DNA of 64,000 bases, taken from Serratia nevei (GTDB lineage: Bacteria; Pseudomonadota; Gammaproteobacteria; Enterobacterales; Enterobacteriaceae). The notes beneath the pieces were generated by a model that saw only the letters and a list, made by a program, of their open reading frames with translations, was not told the DNA's origin and did no database searches. The position numbers and the translations under genes were made by a program. Shown here piece by piece: positions 17,046 to 27,353 of the stretch; position 1 is the stretch's first letter; the number at the start of each line of letters is the position of its first letter. The DNA lies in the NCBI RefSeq assembly GCF_037948395.1, contig NZ_CP149940.1:1178001-1242000 (forward strand), in the 5' to 3' direction.

Positions 17046-17094
17046 CGTAGACATCATCAGCCTGTGAAGGCGGTTAGGGAGGAATGTCATCTCC
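17046..17094 (-). promoter_or_regulatory. Fluoride riboswitch (crcB motif)
   Basis: On the minus strand the sequence opens GGAGATGACATTCCTCC and closes CTGATGATGTCTACG. It matches the fluoride aptamer layout: P1 GGAG/CTCC, conserved AACCGCC, P3 GCCT/AGGC, and P2 GACAT/ATGTC, with the conserved GATG pieces in place. It resembles the Pseudomonas syringae aptamer closely. The downstream 84 bases before crcB form a long imperfect hairpin (CTCGG...CCGAG) that can alternate with the aptamer 3' end, the probable expression platform. Confidence 0.93.
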
Positions 17095-17185
17095 AGCGTG
17101 CCGCACGGCCTTTTTTGCCGTACCCGGTGGATGTTACACCTAACGCCGCCTATTTTGTAGTATCGACAATCTGCGAGGTCACCCC

Positions 17186-17614
17186 ATGGAAATCAGAACG
17201 GCGCGCCTGAGCGATCGCCAGGCTATCGCCGAATTAATGACGGCGTTGGATTATCCCGGCACCGAGGCGTTTCTGCCGCAGCGAATGCGCCAGCTGCTGG
17301 CGCATCCGGACGAGGCGCTGCTGGTGGCCGTGGAGGGCGAGCGGGTGCTGGGCGTGCTGTCGCTGCATTTTCTGCCGCAGCTGGCGTTGGCCGGCGACAT
17401 TGGCCGCATCAGCTATTTTTGCGTCGACGACCGAGCGCGCGGCGCGGGCGTAGGGCGGCGGCTGTTGACGGAGGGCGAGGCGCTGGCGCACCGTCGCGGC
17501 TGCGATCGGCTTGAAGTCCATTGCCACAGCCGCCGCGAGCGGGCGCATGCGTTTTACCGGCGTGAAGGTTTTGTCGAAGCGCCGAAGTATTTTGCCAAGT
17601 TATTAAACCAGTAA
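17186..17614 (+). CDS. GNAT family N-acetyltransferase
   Basis: 142 residues. It has the GNAT core with the acetyl-CoA loop VDDRARGAGVGRRLLTEGEALA (R/Q-x-x-G-x-G/A) and a C-terminal strand-helix, RERAHAFYRREGFVEAPKYF. The substrate is unknown. It is a single gene with GAGG upstream; its stop is adjacent to that of the converging diguanylate cyclase. Related small enterobacterial acetyltransferases act on amino acids or antibiotics, but nothing here decides between these. Confidence 0.82.
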   Translation: MEIRTARLSDRQAIAELMTALDYPGTEAFLPQRMRQLLAHPDEALLVAVEGERVLGVLSLHFLPQLALAGDIGRISYFCVDDRARGAGVGRRLLTEGEALAHRRGCDRLEVHCHSRRERAHAFYRREGFVEAPKYFAKLLNQ

Positions 17615-17615
17615 G

Positions 17616-18683
17616 TTAGTCGCCCGTCTGCACCGCCGTTTCCAGCCGGTTGCGGCCATTTTGCTTCGCCCGGTAAAGCGCGCCGTCGGCCGCTTTCAGC
17701 CAGTCCAGATAACCGCCCAGCGCGGGGTGGTAGTTGGCGATGCCGGCGCTGATCTGCAGCCGCAGCTGTGGCGCCTCTTTGAAGATAACGGCATCCAACC
17801 GCTGCTGGATGCGCCGCAGGACGGTTTCCGCCTGTTCGGCGCTGGTGTTCGGCAGCACCGCGCCAAACTCGTCGCCGCCGTAGCGCCCGACGATATCCAC
17901 GTTGCGCAAGCCAATCAGCAGCTCTTCCGCCAGCGCCGCCAGGGCCTCATCCCCCAGCGCATGGCCGAAAGTATCGTTGATGGTTTTGAAACGATCGATA
18001 TCCATCAGGATCAGCGTGGCGTTGTCCTGGTAGCGGCGGCAACTGTCGAACTGACGATGCAGCAGATGCTCCCAATGGCGGCGGTTGTACAAGCCGGTCA
18101 GCCCATCGCGGGTGCTGATGCGTTGCAGCTCCTGTTTTTTTTCCGCCAGCCGTTTGGCGGTGCGGTAGGTCACCAGGCCGAGCAGCGTCGGGTAAAGGTA
18201 GATCATCGGCAGGCACAGATAGATTTGCAGCGGCGTGCTGTGCGGGTGGAACGGGAAACCGAGCAGCGCGCCGGTCAGCGCCGCCGCGGCCAATTGAATC
18301 GCCAACCCTTTGACAAACAGTGCCTTACCGGCCGAAGCGATGTTGTTCATGCTCATCATCGACAGGATGACGATCGCCGGCAGCGCGTTGAACGCCATCA
18401 TCGCCGCCCAGAAACCGCCGAAGGCGGAGTCGATCAGCAGGTTGCGGATCTCGGCTTTGAACGGATCTTTGGCGCGGCAGGCCAGGCGGTAGGCGAGATG
18501 CGGCCAGAGAAAACCGTGAAAGGCCAGCAATAGCCAGACCGCCGTGGGCGGAGCCAAGGGATAGAGTGCGGCGCAAACGCAGATAAAGCCGAGCCCCAGA
18601 CCGGCGACGCGGGGCAGATAGGTGCGTTTGGCGAAGCTGAGGCCGGATTTTCGGGCATCGAAAATGGGTGGGGCAATATACAT
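17616..18683 (-). CDS. Diguanylate cyclase AdrA/DgcC-like (MASE2-GGDEF)
   Basis: 355 residues. The N-terminal 170 residues are a MASE2 membrane domain (RSGLxFAKR-type start, [15 protein letters not shown], about five membrane helices). A GGDEF domain follows, with [30 protein letters not shown] and the active site GGDEF. The feedback I-site RNVD is intact. The match to E. coli DgcC (AdrA, YaiC) runs through both domains, so it is expected to make cyclic di-GMP, in enterics often for cellulose synthesis. AGGGAG precedes the ATG. It is not in the E. coli genomic position. The DgcC name is likely but not proven. Confidence 0.88.
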   Translation of the reverse strand: MYIAPPIFDARKSGLSFAKRTYLPRVAGLGLGFICVCAALYPLAPPTAVWLLLAFHGFLWPHLAYRLACRAKDPFKAEIRNLLIDSAFGGFWAAMMAFNALPAIVILSMMSMNNIASAGKALFVKGLAIQLAAAALTGALLGFPFHPHSTPLQIYLCLPMIYLYPTLLGLVTYRTAKRLAEKKQELQRISTRDGLTGLYNRRHWEHLLHRQFDSCRRYQDNATLILMDIDRFKTINDTFGHALGDEALAALAEELLIGLRNVDIVGRYGGDEFGAVLPNTSAEQAETVLRRIQQRLDAVIFKEAPQLRLQISAGIANYHPALGGYLDWLKAADGALYRAKQNGRNRLETAVQTGD

Positions 18684-18901
18684 CCGGCATCTCCCTGATA
18701 AGTATCACGGCAGCGTATCATGCGGGTGATAAACTAAGAATAGTCTGGGATTCACGTCGTGAGGCGGCGTGGCATTCCTGCGACGGATCTCACTCTGTTA
18801 CATGTTGCGGTTGTGCGAGCGGGGGGAAAGTCGCTAAATATTCGCAGGCAAGGTCAGTTTTTCTCGCTGTTCACGCAGCGCTCTATGATAAGAAGGTGAG
18901 T

Positions 18902-19117
18902 ATGGAAGGTATCAGTATTACCAAACTTCTGGTGATTGCGGTATTGGTGATTTTACTGTTCGGCACCAGCAAGCTGCGCACGCTCGGTGCCGATCTTGGC
19001 GCGGCGCTGAAAGGCTTTAAAAAAGCCGTGGGTGACGACAGCACGCCGCCGGCCGCTGGCAGCAACACCGCCGAGAGCCAGTCCGCTCAGCAGAGCGTCG
19101 AGAAGAAAGACGTTTAA
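18902..19117 (+). CDS. tatE: Twin-arginine translocase subunit TatE
   Basis: 71 residues. It has a TatA-family layout: an N-terminal membrane helix ([20 protein letters not shown]), the FGTSKL hinge, an amphipathic helix ([16 protein letters not shown]) and a hydrophilic tail. It contributes to the pore-forming TatA/E oligomer that exports folded proteins. [15 protein letters not shown] matches E. coli TatE, and the position next to lipA is the E. coli one, which separates it from tatA in the tatABC operon. AAGAAGGTGAG lies before the ATG. Confidence 0.93.
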   Translation: MEGISITKLLVIAVLVILLFGTSKLRTLGADLGAALKGFKKAVGDDSTPPAAGSNTAESQSAQQSVEKKDV

Positions 19118-19136
19118 TCCCGTCTGAGGGCGAGCA

Positions 19137-19172
19137 ATAAAAAACGGATGCCTGGCGGACATCCGTTTTTTG
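19137..19172. terminator. Bidirectional terminator between tatE and lipA
   Basis: AAAACGGATG/CATCCGTTTT (19141-19150, 19160-19169) has A-rich and T-rich flanks on both strands, placed between converging genes. Confidence 0.85.
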
Positions 19173-19210
19173 GCGTTTCCGCCGTCTTTAGCGTAACAAA
19201 CTATTACGCG

Positions 19211-20176
19211 TTATTTCACTTCCATCCCTTTGGCCTGCAGATCGGCGTGATAAGACGAACGCACGAACGGGCCGCAGGCGGCGTGGGTGAAGCCCATCGC
19301 CATCGCTTCTTCTTTCATCTCGTCGAACTCGGCCGGGCTGACGTAGCGCTGCACCGGCAGGTGGTGGCGGCTCGGCTGCAGGTACTGGCCCAGCGTCAGC
19401 ATGGTCACGCCGTGGCGGCGCAGATCGCGCATCACTTCGACGATTTCCGCGTTGGTTTCGCCCAGGCCGACCATCAGGCCGGATTTGGTCGGGATATCCG
19501 GGTGTGCTTCTTTAAAGCGCTCCAGCAGCTTCAGCGACCACTCGTAGTTGGCGCCCGGGCGCACCTGGCGATAAACGCGCGGCACGTTTTCCAGGTTGTG
19601 GTTGAACACGTCCGGCGGCGTGGCGGTGAGGATCTCCAGCGCGCGGTCCATACGGCCGCGGAAGTCCGGCACCAGCGTTTCAATCTTGATGTTCGGGCTC
19701 TTGGCGCGGATGGCCGAAATGCAGTCGGCAAAGTGTTGAGCTCCGCCGTCGCGCAGATCGTCGCGGTCAACCGAGGTGATCACCACGTAACGCAGCGCCA
19801 TGTCGGCGATGGTTTGCGCCAGCTTTTCCGGCTCGTTGGCGTCCGGCGCGATCGGGCGGCCGTGGGCCACGTCGCAGAACGGGCAGCGACGGGTGCAGAT
19901 GGCGCCGAGGATCATAAAGGTAGCGGTACCGTGGTTGAAACACTCGGACAGGTTAGGGCACGAGGCTTCCTCACAGACGGAGTGCAGGCCGTTTTTACGC
20001 ATGGCGGCTTTGATGCCTTGAATGCGCGTTGAGTCGGCAGGCAGTTTGATCTTCATCCACTCGGGTTTACGCAACAGCTCCTGCCGTTCGGTGACCACCG
20101 TTTTGACCGGGATCAGCGCCATTTTGTCAGCATCGCGGTATTTGACGCCGCGTTCCATCTGAATTGGTTTACTCAT
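19211..20176 (-). CDS. lipA: Lipoyl synthase
   Basis: 321 residues from ATG at 20176, the E. coli length. A radical-SAM enzyme that inserts two sulfur atoms into protein-bound octanoyl groups to make lipoyl cofactor. It has the auxiliary cluster motif [12 protein letters not shown], the radical-SAM motif [10 protein letters not shown], and the C-terminal RSSYHA whose Ser is a cluster ligand. Its start overlaps the last 8 bp of lipB, so the genes are translationally coupled. The reading frame continues upstream of 20176, but the family N-terminus ([10 protein letters not shown]) fixes the start. Confidence 0.97.
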   Translation of the reverse strand: MSKPIQMERGVKYRDADKMALIPVKTVVTERQELLRKPEWMKIKLPADSTRIQGIKAAMRKNGLHSVCEEASCPNLSECFNHGTATFMILGAICTRRCPFCDVAHGRPIAPDANEPEKLAQTIADMALRYVVITSVDRDDLRDGGAQHFADCISAIRAKSPNIKIETLVPDFRGRMDRALEILTATPPDVFNHNLENVPRVYRQVRPGANYEWSLKLLERFKEAHPDIPTKSGLMVGLGETNAEIVEVMRDLRRHGVTMLTLGQYLQPSRHHLPVQRYVSPAEFDEMKEEAMAMGFTHAACGPFVRSSYHADLQAKGMEVK

Positions 20177-20837
20177 AATCGTGCAGGTTCCAGTTACGAA
20201 GCTCGACCGTCTGGTAGCCGAGTAAATGAACAAATTCCTGTACCAGGATTGGGTGTATGTCTTCAATGCCAACGCCGGGCGCCAGCGCGCTGACCTGCGT
20301 CATTTGCATGCCGGCGTAACCGCAAGGGTTGATGCGTTGGAAGGGGCTGAGATCCATCGCCACATTCAGGGCCAGGCCGTGGAATGAGCTGCCTTTGCGG
20401 ATCCGCAAACCCAACGAACAGATTTTCTGCTCCCCCACGTACACGCCAGGCGCATCGGGACGGGCGCGCGATTCGAGGCGGAAGTGGGCGAGGGTGTTGA
20501 TAACCGTATCTTCTATCGCCGTAACCAATTGGCGTACGCCGACCTTGCTGCGTTTCAGATCGACCATCACGTACATCACCTGCTGGCCCGGCCCGTGGTA
20601 GGTCACCTGGCCGCCGCGATCGCTCTGGACCACCGGGATATCGCCGGGCATCAGCACGTGCTCGGCTTTGCCGGCCTGGCCCTGGGTGAAGACCGGGTGA
20701 TGCTGCACCAGCCACAGCTCGTCCGGCGTAGTCTCGGTACGACTGTCGGTGAAGTTATGCATGGCTTGGGATACAGGCGCGTAGGGCTGCAACCCCAGCT
20801 GACGCAAAATGATCTTGTCTGGTTGCAAAAGAGTCAT
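20169..20837 (-). CDS. lipB: Octanoyltransferase
   Basis: 222 residues. It transfers octanoate from acyl carrier protein to the lipoyl domains of dehydrogenase complexes, giving the LipA substrate. The motifs are [32 protein letters not shown] (catalytic Lys) and the catalytic Cys in [10 protein letters not shown]. It overlaps lipA by 8 bp and lies 134 bp after ybeD, with the ybeD terminator between them, so a lipB promoter should lie in 20838-20905. The N-terminus is a few residues longer than in E. coli. Confidence 0.96.
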   Translation of the reverse strand: MTLLQPDKIILRQLGLQPYAPVSQAMHNFTDSRTETTPDELWLVQHHPVFTQGQAGKAEHVLMPGDIPVVQSDRGGQVTYHGPGQQVMYVMVDLKRSKVGVRQLVTAIEDTVINTLAHFRLESRARPDAPGVYVGEQKICSLGLRIRKGSSFHGLALNVAMDLSPFQRINPCGYAGMQMTQVSALAPGVGIEDIHPILVQEFVHLLGYQTVELRNWNLHDYE

Positions 20838-20906
20838 CGTCAGGTTACAGAAGTGGTAAAGCCATTATACCGGGCGCTCCGGCCTGCGACCAGCCTTTCG
20901 CTGACC

Positions 20907-20948
20907 AAAAATGCGCAACCCGGGAAGACGCTGCGCCATCCCGGGTTG
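20907..20948 (-). terminator. Terminator of ybeD
   Basis: CAACCCGGGA/TCCCGGGTTG (20916-20925, 20939-20948) is followed on the minus strand by CGCATTTTTGG. Confidence 0.75.
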
Positions 20949-20971
20949 ATAAGCAGGGGTTTATGCTGGAA

Positions 20972-21238
20972 TTACAGCACCATGCGAACAATTTCAATGT
21001 TGCCCAACTCTTCGTACAGGGTTTCGACCTGCTCAATGTGAGTGGCGTTAATGGTGATGGAAACGGAGTGGTAGTTGCCTTTGCTGCTTGGCTTAACCTG
21101 CGGGTTGTAATCGCCCGGTGCATGGCGCTGCACCACTTCAACTACCTGGTCAACCAGCTCAGGCTGCGCCAGGCCCATCACCTTGTAGGTAAACGAGCAA
21201 GGGAATTCGAGCAGTTCGTTCAGTTTAGTTTTTTGCAT
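20972..21238 (-). CDS. ybeD: DUF493 family protein YbeD
   Basis: 88 residues (87 in E. coli). A small ferredoxin-like alpha/beta fold related to ACT-type regulatory domains; [22 protein letters not shown] and the C-terminal [10 protein letters not shown] are conserved. The function is not established. It sits between dacA and lipB as in E. coli, with a hairpin on the dacA side (21278-21299) and a strong terminator on the lipB side, so it is largely its own unit. Confidence 0.95.
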   Translation of the reverse strand: MQKTKLNELLEFPCSFTYKVMGLAQPELVDQVVEVVQRHAPGDYNPQVKPSSKGNYHSVSITINATHIEQVETLYEELGNIEIVRMVL

Positions 21239-21277
21239 GTGCGTGCGCTCCAGAGTGCTAGCTAATCTATAAATTAT

Positions 21278-21299
21278 AACTCCCGCCGGGGCGGGAGTT
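21278..21299 (-). terminator. Terminator of dacA
   Basis: AACTCCCGCC/GGCGGGAGTT is followed on the minus strand by ATAATTTATAG. The U-tract is broken, so efficiency is uncertain. Confidence 0.55.
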
Positions 21300-21342
21300 A
21301 ATGTTATTCAGTATATGGGGGCAATTTCGCCCGATTCAACCG

Positions 21343-22554
21343 TTAACCGAACCAGTGGTGGAACATCAGTTTGATGTAGTCCACGATGCGGCTGAAGAAA
21401 CCGCCTTCTTTCACTTCGTTCATCACCACCAGCGGACGCTGGTCGATGGTTTTGCCGTCCAGCTGGAAGTTGATGCTGCCGACCACCTGGTTTTTCGCCA
21501 GCGGCGCGTGAATTTCAGGGGTGTTCAGCACGTAACTGGCCTTCAGATCTTTCATGCGGCCGCGCGGGATGGTCAGGTAGACGTCTTTGTCCACGCCCAG
21601 CTCAACGCGGTCGGCATCGCCGAACCAGACCGGCTCGGAGGCGAACTCTTTACCGACCTTCAGCGGCGCTACGGTTTCGAAGAAGCGGAAGCCCCAGGTC
21701 AGCAGTTTCTTGCTCTCGGCTTCGCGGCCTTTGTAAGTGCGGCCGCCCATCACGGCGGAGATCAGACGCATCTGGCCTTCGGTCGCCGAAGCCACCAGGT
21801 TGTAACCCGCCGCATCGGTGTGGCCGGTTTTGATGCCGTCGACGTTCAGGCTGTTATCCCACAGCAGACCGTTGCGGTTCATCTGGCGGATGTTGTTGAA
21901 GGTGAACTCTTTTTCTTTGTAAATCGCGTACTCTTCCGGCACGTCGCGGATCAGCGCCTGGCCGATCAGCGCCATGTCGCGCGCCGAGCTGTACTGGCCC
22001 TGGGCATCCAGGCCGTGTACCGTCTGGAAGTGGGTGTTCTGCAGGCCCAGCTTGCTGACGTAGGTGTTCATCAGGTTAACGAACGCGTCCTGGCTGCCGG
22101 CGACGTAGTCGGCCATCGCCACGCAGGCGTCGTTACCGGATTGCAGGTTGATGCCGCGGGTCAGTTTGGAGACCGGCACGCGATCGCCTGGCTTCAGGAA
22201 CATCAGCGAGGAGCCTTTGAACACCGGGTTGCCGGTCGCCCAAGCGTCCTGACCGACGGTCACCAGATCGTCCTGGCCGATTTTGCCCGCTTTCAGCGCC
22301 TGGCCGATGACGTAGCTGGTCATCATTTTGGTCAGACTGGCCGGATCGCGACGCGCGTCGGCGTTCATCTCGGCCAGCACCTTGCCGGAGTTGTAATCAA
22401 TCAGGATGTACGCTTCCGCATCGATCTGCGGGACACCTGGGATCATGGTTTTGATGTTAACGTCATCGGCATGTGCAACGGAGGCTGCGCTCATTGCGAT
22501 AACGGTGCCGAGTGCGATGCTTTTGATTAAGCGAAAAGAAGTTACTTGTTTCAT
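21343..22554 (-). CDS. dacA: D-alanyl-D-alanine carboxypeptidase PBP5
   Basis: 403 residues, same length as E. coli. It removes the terminal D-Ala from peptidoglycan pentapeptides on the periplasmic face. The signal peptide ends at SVAHA (residue 29), giving a mature start DDVNIK. The serine in SLTK is residue 73 (mature Ser44, as in E. coli). SGN is in [10 protein letters not shown] and KTG in [12 protein letters not shown]. The C-terminal segment [16 protein letters not shown] is the amphipathic membrane anchor. Its neighbours rlpA and ybeD match E. coli; a spacer of 180 bp separates it from rlpA. Confidence 0.97.
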   Translation of the reverse strand: MKQVTSFRLIKSIALGTVIAMSAASVAHADDVNIKTMIPGVPQIDAEAYILIDYNSGKVLAEMNADARRDPASLTKMMTSYVIGQALKAGKIGQDDLVTVGQDAWATGNPVFKGSSLMFLKPGDRVPVSKLTRGINLQSGNDACVAMADYVAGSQDAFVNLMNTYVSKLGLQNTHFQTVHGLDAQGQYSSARDMALIGQALIRDVPEEYAIYKEKEFTFNNIRQMNRNGLLWDNSLNVDGIKTGHTDAAGYNLVASATEGQMRLISAVMGGRTYKGREAESKKLLTWGFRFFETVAPLKVGKEFASEPVWFGDADRVELGVDKDVYLTIPRGRMKDLKASYVLNTPEIHAPLAKNQVVGSINFQLDGKTIDQRPLVVMNEVKEGGFFSRIVDYIKLMFHHWFG

Positions 22555-22734
22555 GATCGGGACTACAACATCCGTGAAAGTAAAGTTAAAAAACGAGCCA
22601 CACTATAGCAGATGCGATCCCGGCAGGCATTACCCATTCATCTGACTAATTGCGGTTAGAGAACTTTTAGCTGCAAGAAAATGTTTCAGCTAAATAACCG
22701 CTTATCAGCCGCGAATGCCCGCCGGGCTTAACGC

Positions 22735-23814
22735 TTAGGGTGCAGCAGTAACGAAAGACTGTTGTTGCGCTTCGCTGGCCAGGCGTTGCTGCAGCTGGGC
22801 CGCCTGCTGACGGCTGCTGAACGGGCCGAGCTGGACGCGATAAACGTTGCCGTTAGCCGCCACTTTGCCCGGCACGCCAAACTGCTGGCTCAGGCTTTGC
22901 TGCCAGCTTTGGGCGCGCTCGGCGCTGCTCAGCGCACCGACCTGCACCACATAGCCGCCGGAGGAAGACGCGGCAGCCATGCCGGCAGCCGCGGCGCCGG
23001 CCGCGACCGGTGCGGCCACGGCTTCAGGTTCTGATCCTTCCAGCACGCCGGCCGGTACAGCGCTTGGCGCGCCGAGGAAACCGCTGCGGCCGCCGGTTGC
23101 GTTGCCGCCGGCGGCTGGCGCGTTGTTGTCGTCGGTGCGCAGGGTGCTGTTATCGATCGGGCGCACCGCCGCGCCGCTGGCGACCGGCACGTCCTGTTGG
23201 ATCGGGGTGCCCATGCCGCTGGAGCCGAGATCCGGGCGTGCCGGCAGGGCGTAGCTCTGTTTCGCCACGATGGTGCCGATGGTGCCCGGGCCGCTCAGCG
23301 TGCCGTCCGGCGCCACGTTGATGAAATCGACTTTGACCTTGGTGTTGTTGGACAGGTTGAGGCGATCGGCGGCGGCTTTCGACAGATCGATGATGCGGCC
23401 CTTGGTGTAAGGCCCGCGATCGTTGACGCGCACCACCAACTGACGGCCGTTGGCCAGGTTGGTGACACGTACATAGCTAGGGATCGGCAAGGTCGGGTGC
23501 GCCGCGGTCAGGCCGTTCGGATCGAACTGCTCGCCCAGCGCGGTGGTGTTGCCGTTGGCTTCTTCGCCATACCAGGCCGCCAGGCCGGTCTGCGAGAAGT
23601 TCTGCGGATCTTTTACGATGCGGTAAGTATCGCCATTAACCTTATAATCCTGCATGTTATTAGGGTTATAGGGTTCATATTGAGGCTCGACGCCACCGAT
23701 TTCCACCACCGGGCCGTTGTACGGCTGCTGTGGCGCCTGCTGTTCCGTGGTCGGGGCGGTACAGGCGGAGAGCAATACCGCCGCGACGCCGATCCAAAGC
23801 CATTCCTTACGCAT
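22735..23814 (-). CDS. rlpA: Septal ring lytic transglycosylase lipoprotein RlpA
   Basis: 359 residues. The signal ends in a lipobox, VLLSAC, so it should be an outer-membrane lipoprotein. Residues about 75-165 are the RlpA double-psi beta-barrel (GLAAWYGEEANGNTTALGEQFD, VRVNDRGPYTKGRIIDLSKAAA). A Pro/Ala/Gly-rich linker is followed by a C-terminal SPOR domain (about 285-355, GGYVVQVGALSSAERA) that binds denuded glycan at the septum. In Pseudomonas RlpA cleaves such glycan; in E. coli this activity is not seen. It lies 10 bp after mrdB, within the mrdA-mrdB-rlpA unit. Confidence 0.95.
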   Translation of the reverse strand: MRKEWLWIGVAAVLLSACTAPTTEQQAPQQPYNGPVVEIGGVEPQYEPYNPNNMQDYKVNGDTYRIVKDPQNFSQTGLAAWYGEEANGNTTALGEQFDPNGLTAAHPTLPIPSYVRVTNLANGRQLVVRVNDRGPYTKGRIIDLSKAAADRLNLSNNTKVKVDFINVAPDGTLSGPGTIGTIVAKQSYALPARPDLGSSGMGTPIQQDVPVASGAAVRPIDNSTLRTDDNNAPAAGGNATGGRSGFLGAPSAVPAGVLEGSEPEAVAAPVAAGAAAAGMAAASSSGGYVVQVGALSSAERAQSWQQSLSQQFGVPGKVAANGNVYRVQLGPFSSRQQAAQLQQRLASEAQQQSFVTAAP

Positions 23815-23824
23815 TACTCACCTC

Positions 23825-24937
23825 TTATAAACTTTTAGACAGCATTTTCCGATGCGTGTGGATCGACATGATGATGCCGAAACCGGCCATCAACACTATC
23901 AGCGCCGAACCCCCGTAACTGACCAGAGGCAAAGGTACGCCAACTACCGGCAAAATGCCACTGACCATACCGATGTTAACAAAGACATAAACGAACAAAA
24001 TCAGCATCAAGCCGCCGACCATCACGCGGCCGAAGGTGGTTTGCGCCTTGGCGGCGATCATCAGCCCGCGAATGATCACCAGCAGGTAAAGCGCCAGCAG
24101 CACCAACACCCCGATCAGCCCCAGCTCTTCGGCCAACACGGCGAAGATAAAGTCGGTATGGCGTTCCGGCAGGAACTCCAGCTGCGACTGGGTGCCGTGC
24201 AGCCAGCCCTTGCCGGACAGGCCGCCGGAGCCGATGGCAATCTTGGATTGAATGATATGGTAGCCGGCGCCGAGCGGGTCGCTTTCCGGATCGAGCAGCA
24301 TCATCACGCGGTCGCGTTGATAACCGTGCATCAGGAAGAACCACAGCACCGGGATAAAGGCCGCCAGCGCGACGGCGGCGACGGCGATCAGTTTCCAGCT
24401 CATGCCCGACAGGAACAGCACGAACAGGCCGGAGGCGGCGATCAGGATCGAGGTGCCCAGATCCGGCTGCGCGGCCACCAGCAGCGTCGGCAGGAAGATC
24501 AGCACCAGGGCGATGGCGGTGTTTTTCAGCGAAGGCGGGCAGACGTCGCGGTTCATAAAGCGCGCTACCATCAGCGGCACGGCGATCTTGGCGATTTCCG
24601 ACGGCTGGAAGCGCACCACGCCGAGATCCAGCCAGCGCTGCGCGCCTTTACTGATCTGCCCGAAGGCGTCCACCAGGATCAGCAAAATCACGCAGAAGAT
24701 ATACAGATAGGGCGCCCAGCTTTCGTATACGCGCGGCGGGATTTGCGCCATGACGGCCATCACGATCAGCCCCATGACGATCTGCCCGATCTTGCGCTCC
24801 ATCATGCCGATGTCCTGGCCGCTGGCGCTCCACATCACGAAGGCGCTGTAGACCAGCAGGGCCAGGATCAGCAGCAGGAACGTCGGGTCGATGTGGATTT
24901 TGGTCCAGATCGAGCCTTTTTGTTGGCTTTCAGTCAT
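23825..24937 (-). CDS. mrdB: Rod-shape SEDS glycosyltransferase RodA
   Basis: 370 residues with about ten membrane helices, a SEDS-family peptidoglycan polymerase of the elongasome. Conserved pieces are [41 protein letters not shown] (catalytic Asp region), [35 protein letters not shown] and the C-terminal [13 protein letters not shown]. It works as a pair with PBP2, whose gene lies 8 bp upstream in the same operon. Confidence 0.97.
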   Translation of the reverse strand: MTESQQKGSIWTKIHIDPTFLLLILALLVYSAFVMWSASGQDIGMMERKIGQIVMGLIVMAVMAQIPPRVYESWAPYLYIFCVILLILVDAFGQISKGAQRWLDLGVVRFQPSEIAKIAVPLMVARFMNRDVCPPSLKNTAIALVLIFLPTLLVAAQPDLGTSILIAASGLFVLFLSGMSWKLIAVAAVALAAFIPVLWFFLMHGYQRDRVMMLLDPESDPLGAGYHIIQSKIAIGSGGLSGKGWLHGTQSQLEFLPERHTDFIFAVLAEELGLIGVLVLLALYLLVIIRGLMIAAKAQTTFGRVMVGGLMLILFVYVFVNIGMVSGILPVVGVPLPLVSYGGSALIVLMAGFGIIMSIHTHRKMLSKSL

Positions 24938-24945
24938 GTTCTACC

Positions 24946-26841
24946 TTAGTCACCTTCTACGCCAGGCGGCAGTGGGGCCTCGCTTGGCAATTGCGTATTG
25001 TTGTCGCCCAGCAGAATATGGTCGAGGATCTGGCGGGTGATGGTGCCCACCGCCGGACCGGCGCCGCCGTTTTCCAGAATGATGGCGACCGACACCGTCG
25101 GATTGTTGAACGGCGCGAAGGCGGTCATCAGCTTGTGATCGCGCAGGTGCTCCGCCAGTTTATGGGCGTTGTAAGTTTCGTAGCCGAATACCTGTGCGGT
25201 ACCCGATTTCGCCGCGGCTTTGTAAGGGGCGTCCGCAAAGTATTTGCGCGCCGTCCCGTTCGGACGGTTGGCCACCCCGTACATGCCGTCTTTGGCGATT
25301 TCCCAGAAGCCGGAGTGAATATCGCCGATCTGCGTGTCTTCTTCCTGTTTGAACGGCACCAGCGCGCCGTTGACGCGGGTGCTCTGCAGCAGGTGCGGCG
25401 TTTTGACGGTGCCGTCGTTGATCAGGGTGTTCAGCGCCTTGGCCATCTGGATCGGCGTGGCGGTCCAGTAACCCTGGCCGATGCCCACCGGAATGGTGTC
25501 GCCCTGATACCACGGCTTTTTATAGCGCTTCAGCTTCCATTCGCGCGTCGGCATCAGGCCGGAGCGCTCTTCGGACAGATCGATGCCGGTGTACTGGCCG
25601 TAACCGAATTTGGTCAGCCAGGTCGACAGCCGATCGATCCCCATGTCATAGGCGACCTGATAGAAATAGGTATCTGCGGACTCTTCCAGCGCCTTGGTGA
25701 CGTTCAGCCGGCCGTGGCCCCATTTTTTCCAGTCGCGGAAGCGTTTTTCCGAGCCGGGCAGCTGCCACCAGCCGGGATCGAACACCACGGTGTTTTTGGT
25801 GATCACCCCGGCGCTGAGCGCCGACACCGCGATGTAAGGCTTCACCGTCGACGCGGGCGGGTAAACCCCCTGCGTGGCGCGGTTGATCAGTGGGCGATTC
25901 GGATCGTTCAGCAGCCCCTGATAGTCCTTGCTGGAAATGCCGTCCACGAACAGGTTCGGATCGTAACTCGGGTTGGACACCATCGCCAGAATGGCGCCGG
26001 TGCGCGGATCGCTCACCACCACCGCGGCGCGGCTGCCTACCAGCAGCTGCTCGATATAGCGCTGCAGGTTGAGATCGAGCGTCAGGTAGACGTCCTGACC
26101 GGCGGAAGGCGGCTGCTCGTGCAATTGGCGGATCACCCGGCCGCGGTTGTTGACCTCGACCTCTTCGTAGCCGGTTTTGCCGTGCAGCGTGTCTTCGTAA
26201 TAGCGTTCGATGCCCAGCTTGCCAATGTCGTGGGTCGCGGCGTAGTTGGCCAGCTTGCCGTCTTTGTCCAGGCGTTCGACGTCGCGGTCGTTGATCTTCG
26301 ACACGTAGCCGGTGACGTGGGTGAGGGCGGAGCCGTAAGGGTAGTAGCGGCGCTGGTAGCCTTTCACTTCCACGCCGGGGAAGCGGAACTGATTAACCGC
26401 AAAGCGGGCGACCTGCACTTCGGTCAGCGCGGTTTTCACCGGAATGGAGACGAAACGGCGCGAACGCTTGCGCTCTTTTTCGAAATTGGTGATGTCGTCG
26501 TCGGTCAGGTCGACCACCGTGCGCAGCGCCTGCAGCGTGGCTTTGAGATCGTCAACCTTCTCCGGCATCAGCTCCAGCTGATAAATGGTGCGGTTGAGTG
26601 CCAGCGGGGTGCCGTTGCGATCGTAGATAATGCCGCGGCTGGGCGCGATAGGCACCAGCTTGATGCGGTTTTCGTTGGAGCGGGTGCGGTAATCCTCGAC
26701 GCGGACCACTTGCAGATTATACAGGTTGGCGATCAGGATGCCGGACAGCACCAGGATGACCAAGAACGCCACCAGGGCGCGGCGTACAAACAGGGCGGAT
26801 TCAGCCGTATAGTCGCGAAAAGGGTTACGTTCTATTTTCAT
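24946..26841 (-). CDS. mrdA: Penicillin-binding protein 2 (transpeptidase)
   Basis: 631 residues. An N-terminal membrane anchor (ALVAFLVILVLSGILIANL), a pedestal domain, then the transpeptidase domain. The active-site serine is in PPASTVKPY (about residue 330), the second motif is SADTYFY, and the third is KSGTAQVF. It cross-links peptidoglycan during rod elongation with RodA and is the target of mecillinam. It is 38 bp downstream of rlmH and 8 bp upstream of mrdB, as in E. coli. Confidence 0.97.
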   Translation of the reverse strand: MKIERNPFRDYTAESALFVRRALVAFLVILVLSGILIANLYNLQVVRVEDYRTRSNENRIKLVPIAPSRGIIYDRNGTPLALNRTIYQLELMPEKVDDLKATLQALRTVVDLTDDDITNFEKERKRSRRFVSIPVKTALTEVQVARFAVNQFRFPGVEVKGYQRRYYPYGSALTHVTGYVSKINDRDVERLDKDGKLANYAATHDIGKLGIERYYEDTLHGKTGYEEVEVNNRGRVIRQLHEQPPSAGQDVYLTLDLNLQRYIEQLLVGSRAAVVVSDPRTGAILAMVSNPSYDPNLFVDGISSKDYQGLLNDPNRPLINRATQGVYPPASTVKPYIAVSALSAGVITKNTVVFDPGWWQLPGSEKRFRDWKKWGHGRLNVTKALEESADTYFYQVAYDMGIDRLSTWLTKFGYGQYTGIDLSEERSGLMPTREWKLKRYKKPWYQGDTIPVGIGQGYWTATPIQMAKALNTLINDGTVKTPHLLQSTRVNGALVPFKQEEDTQIGDIHSGFWEIAKDGMYGVANRPNGTARKYFADAPYKAAAKSGTAQVFGYETYNAHKLAEHLRDHKLMTAFAPFNNPTVSVAIILENGGAGPAVGTITRQILDHILLGDNNTQLPSEAPLPPGVEGD

Positions 26842-26879
26842 CCCGCTGCTTTATTTCACTCTGTCACGGTCACCACCGG

Positions 26880-27350
26880 CTATTCCCGGTGGTAAGGATG
26901 ATTTGTAGTAATACTCCAGGCGCGGTAGAGGCTTTCGGCCACCAGGACGCGCACCAAAGGATGCGGCAATGTCAACGGAGAAAGTGACCAGCTCTGCTCG
27001 GCAGCGGCTTTGCAGGCGGGCGCCAACCCTTCCGGGCCGCCGATCAGCAAGCTGACGTTACGGCCATCCTGCTTCCAGCGCTCAAGCTGCTGCGCCAGCT
27101 GCGGCGTTTCCCACGGCGTGCCTGGGATATCCAGCGTAACGATGCGGTTGCCTTTGCCCACCGCCGCCAGCATCTGTTCGCCTTCTTTGTCCAGAATGCG
27201 CTTGATGTCGGCGTTTTTGCCGCGTTTGCCCGCCGGGATCTCGGTCAGCTCAAACGGCATATCTTTGGGAAAGCGGTGCAGGTAATCCATAAAGCCGGTT
27301 TGCACCCAGTCTGGCATTTTGGTGCCGACCGCCACCAATTGCAGTTTCAC
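26880..27350 (-). CDS. rlmH: 23S rRNA pseudouridine-1915 N3-methyltransferase
   Basis: 156 residues. A small SPOUT-fold methyltransferase that methylates pseudouridine 1915 in helix 69 of 23S rRNA on the 70S ribosome. The knotted cofactor site includes [17 protein letters not shown] and the C-terminal [20 protein letters not shown], ending with the family TNHPYHRE. It starts 3 bp after rsfS, so the two ribosome-related genes are coupled. Confidence 0.97.
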   Translation of the reverse strand: MKLQLVAVGTKMPDWVQTGFMDYLHRFPKDMPFELTEIPAGKRGKNADIKRILDKEGEQMLAAVGKGNRIVTLDIPGTPWETPQLAQQLERWKQDGRNVSLLIGGPEGLAPACKAAAEQSWSLSPLTLPHPLVRVLVAESLYRAWSITTNHPYHRE

Positions 27351-27353
27351 CGC

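Noticed and set aside
24991..26895. 634-codon open frame on the plus strand
   Set aside because: It is antisense to mrdA, whose domains are all recognisable. Long antisense frames are expected at this GC3, and the translation has no family features and is rich in Arg/His/Val/Gly.
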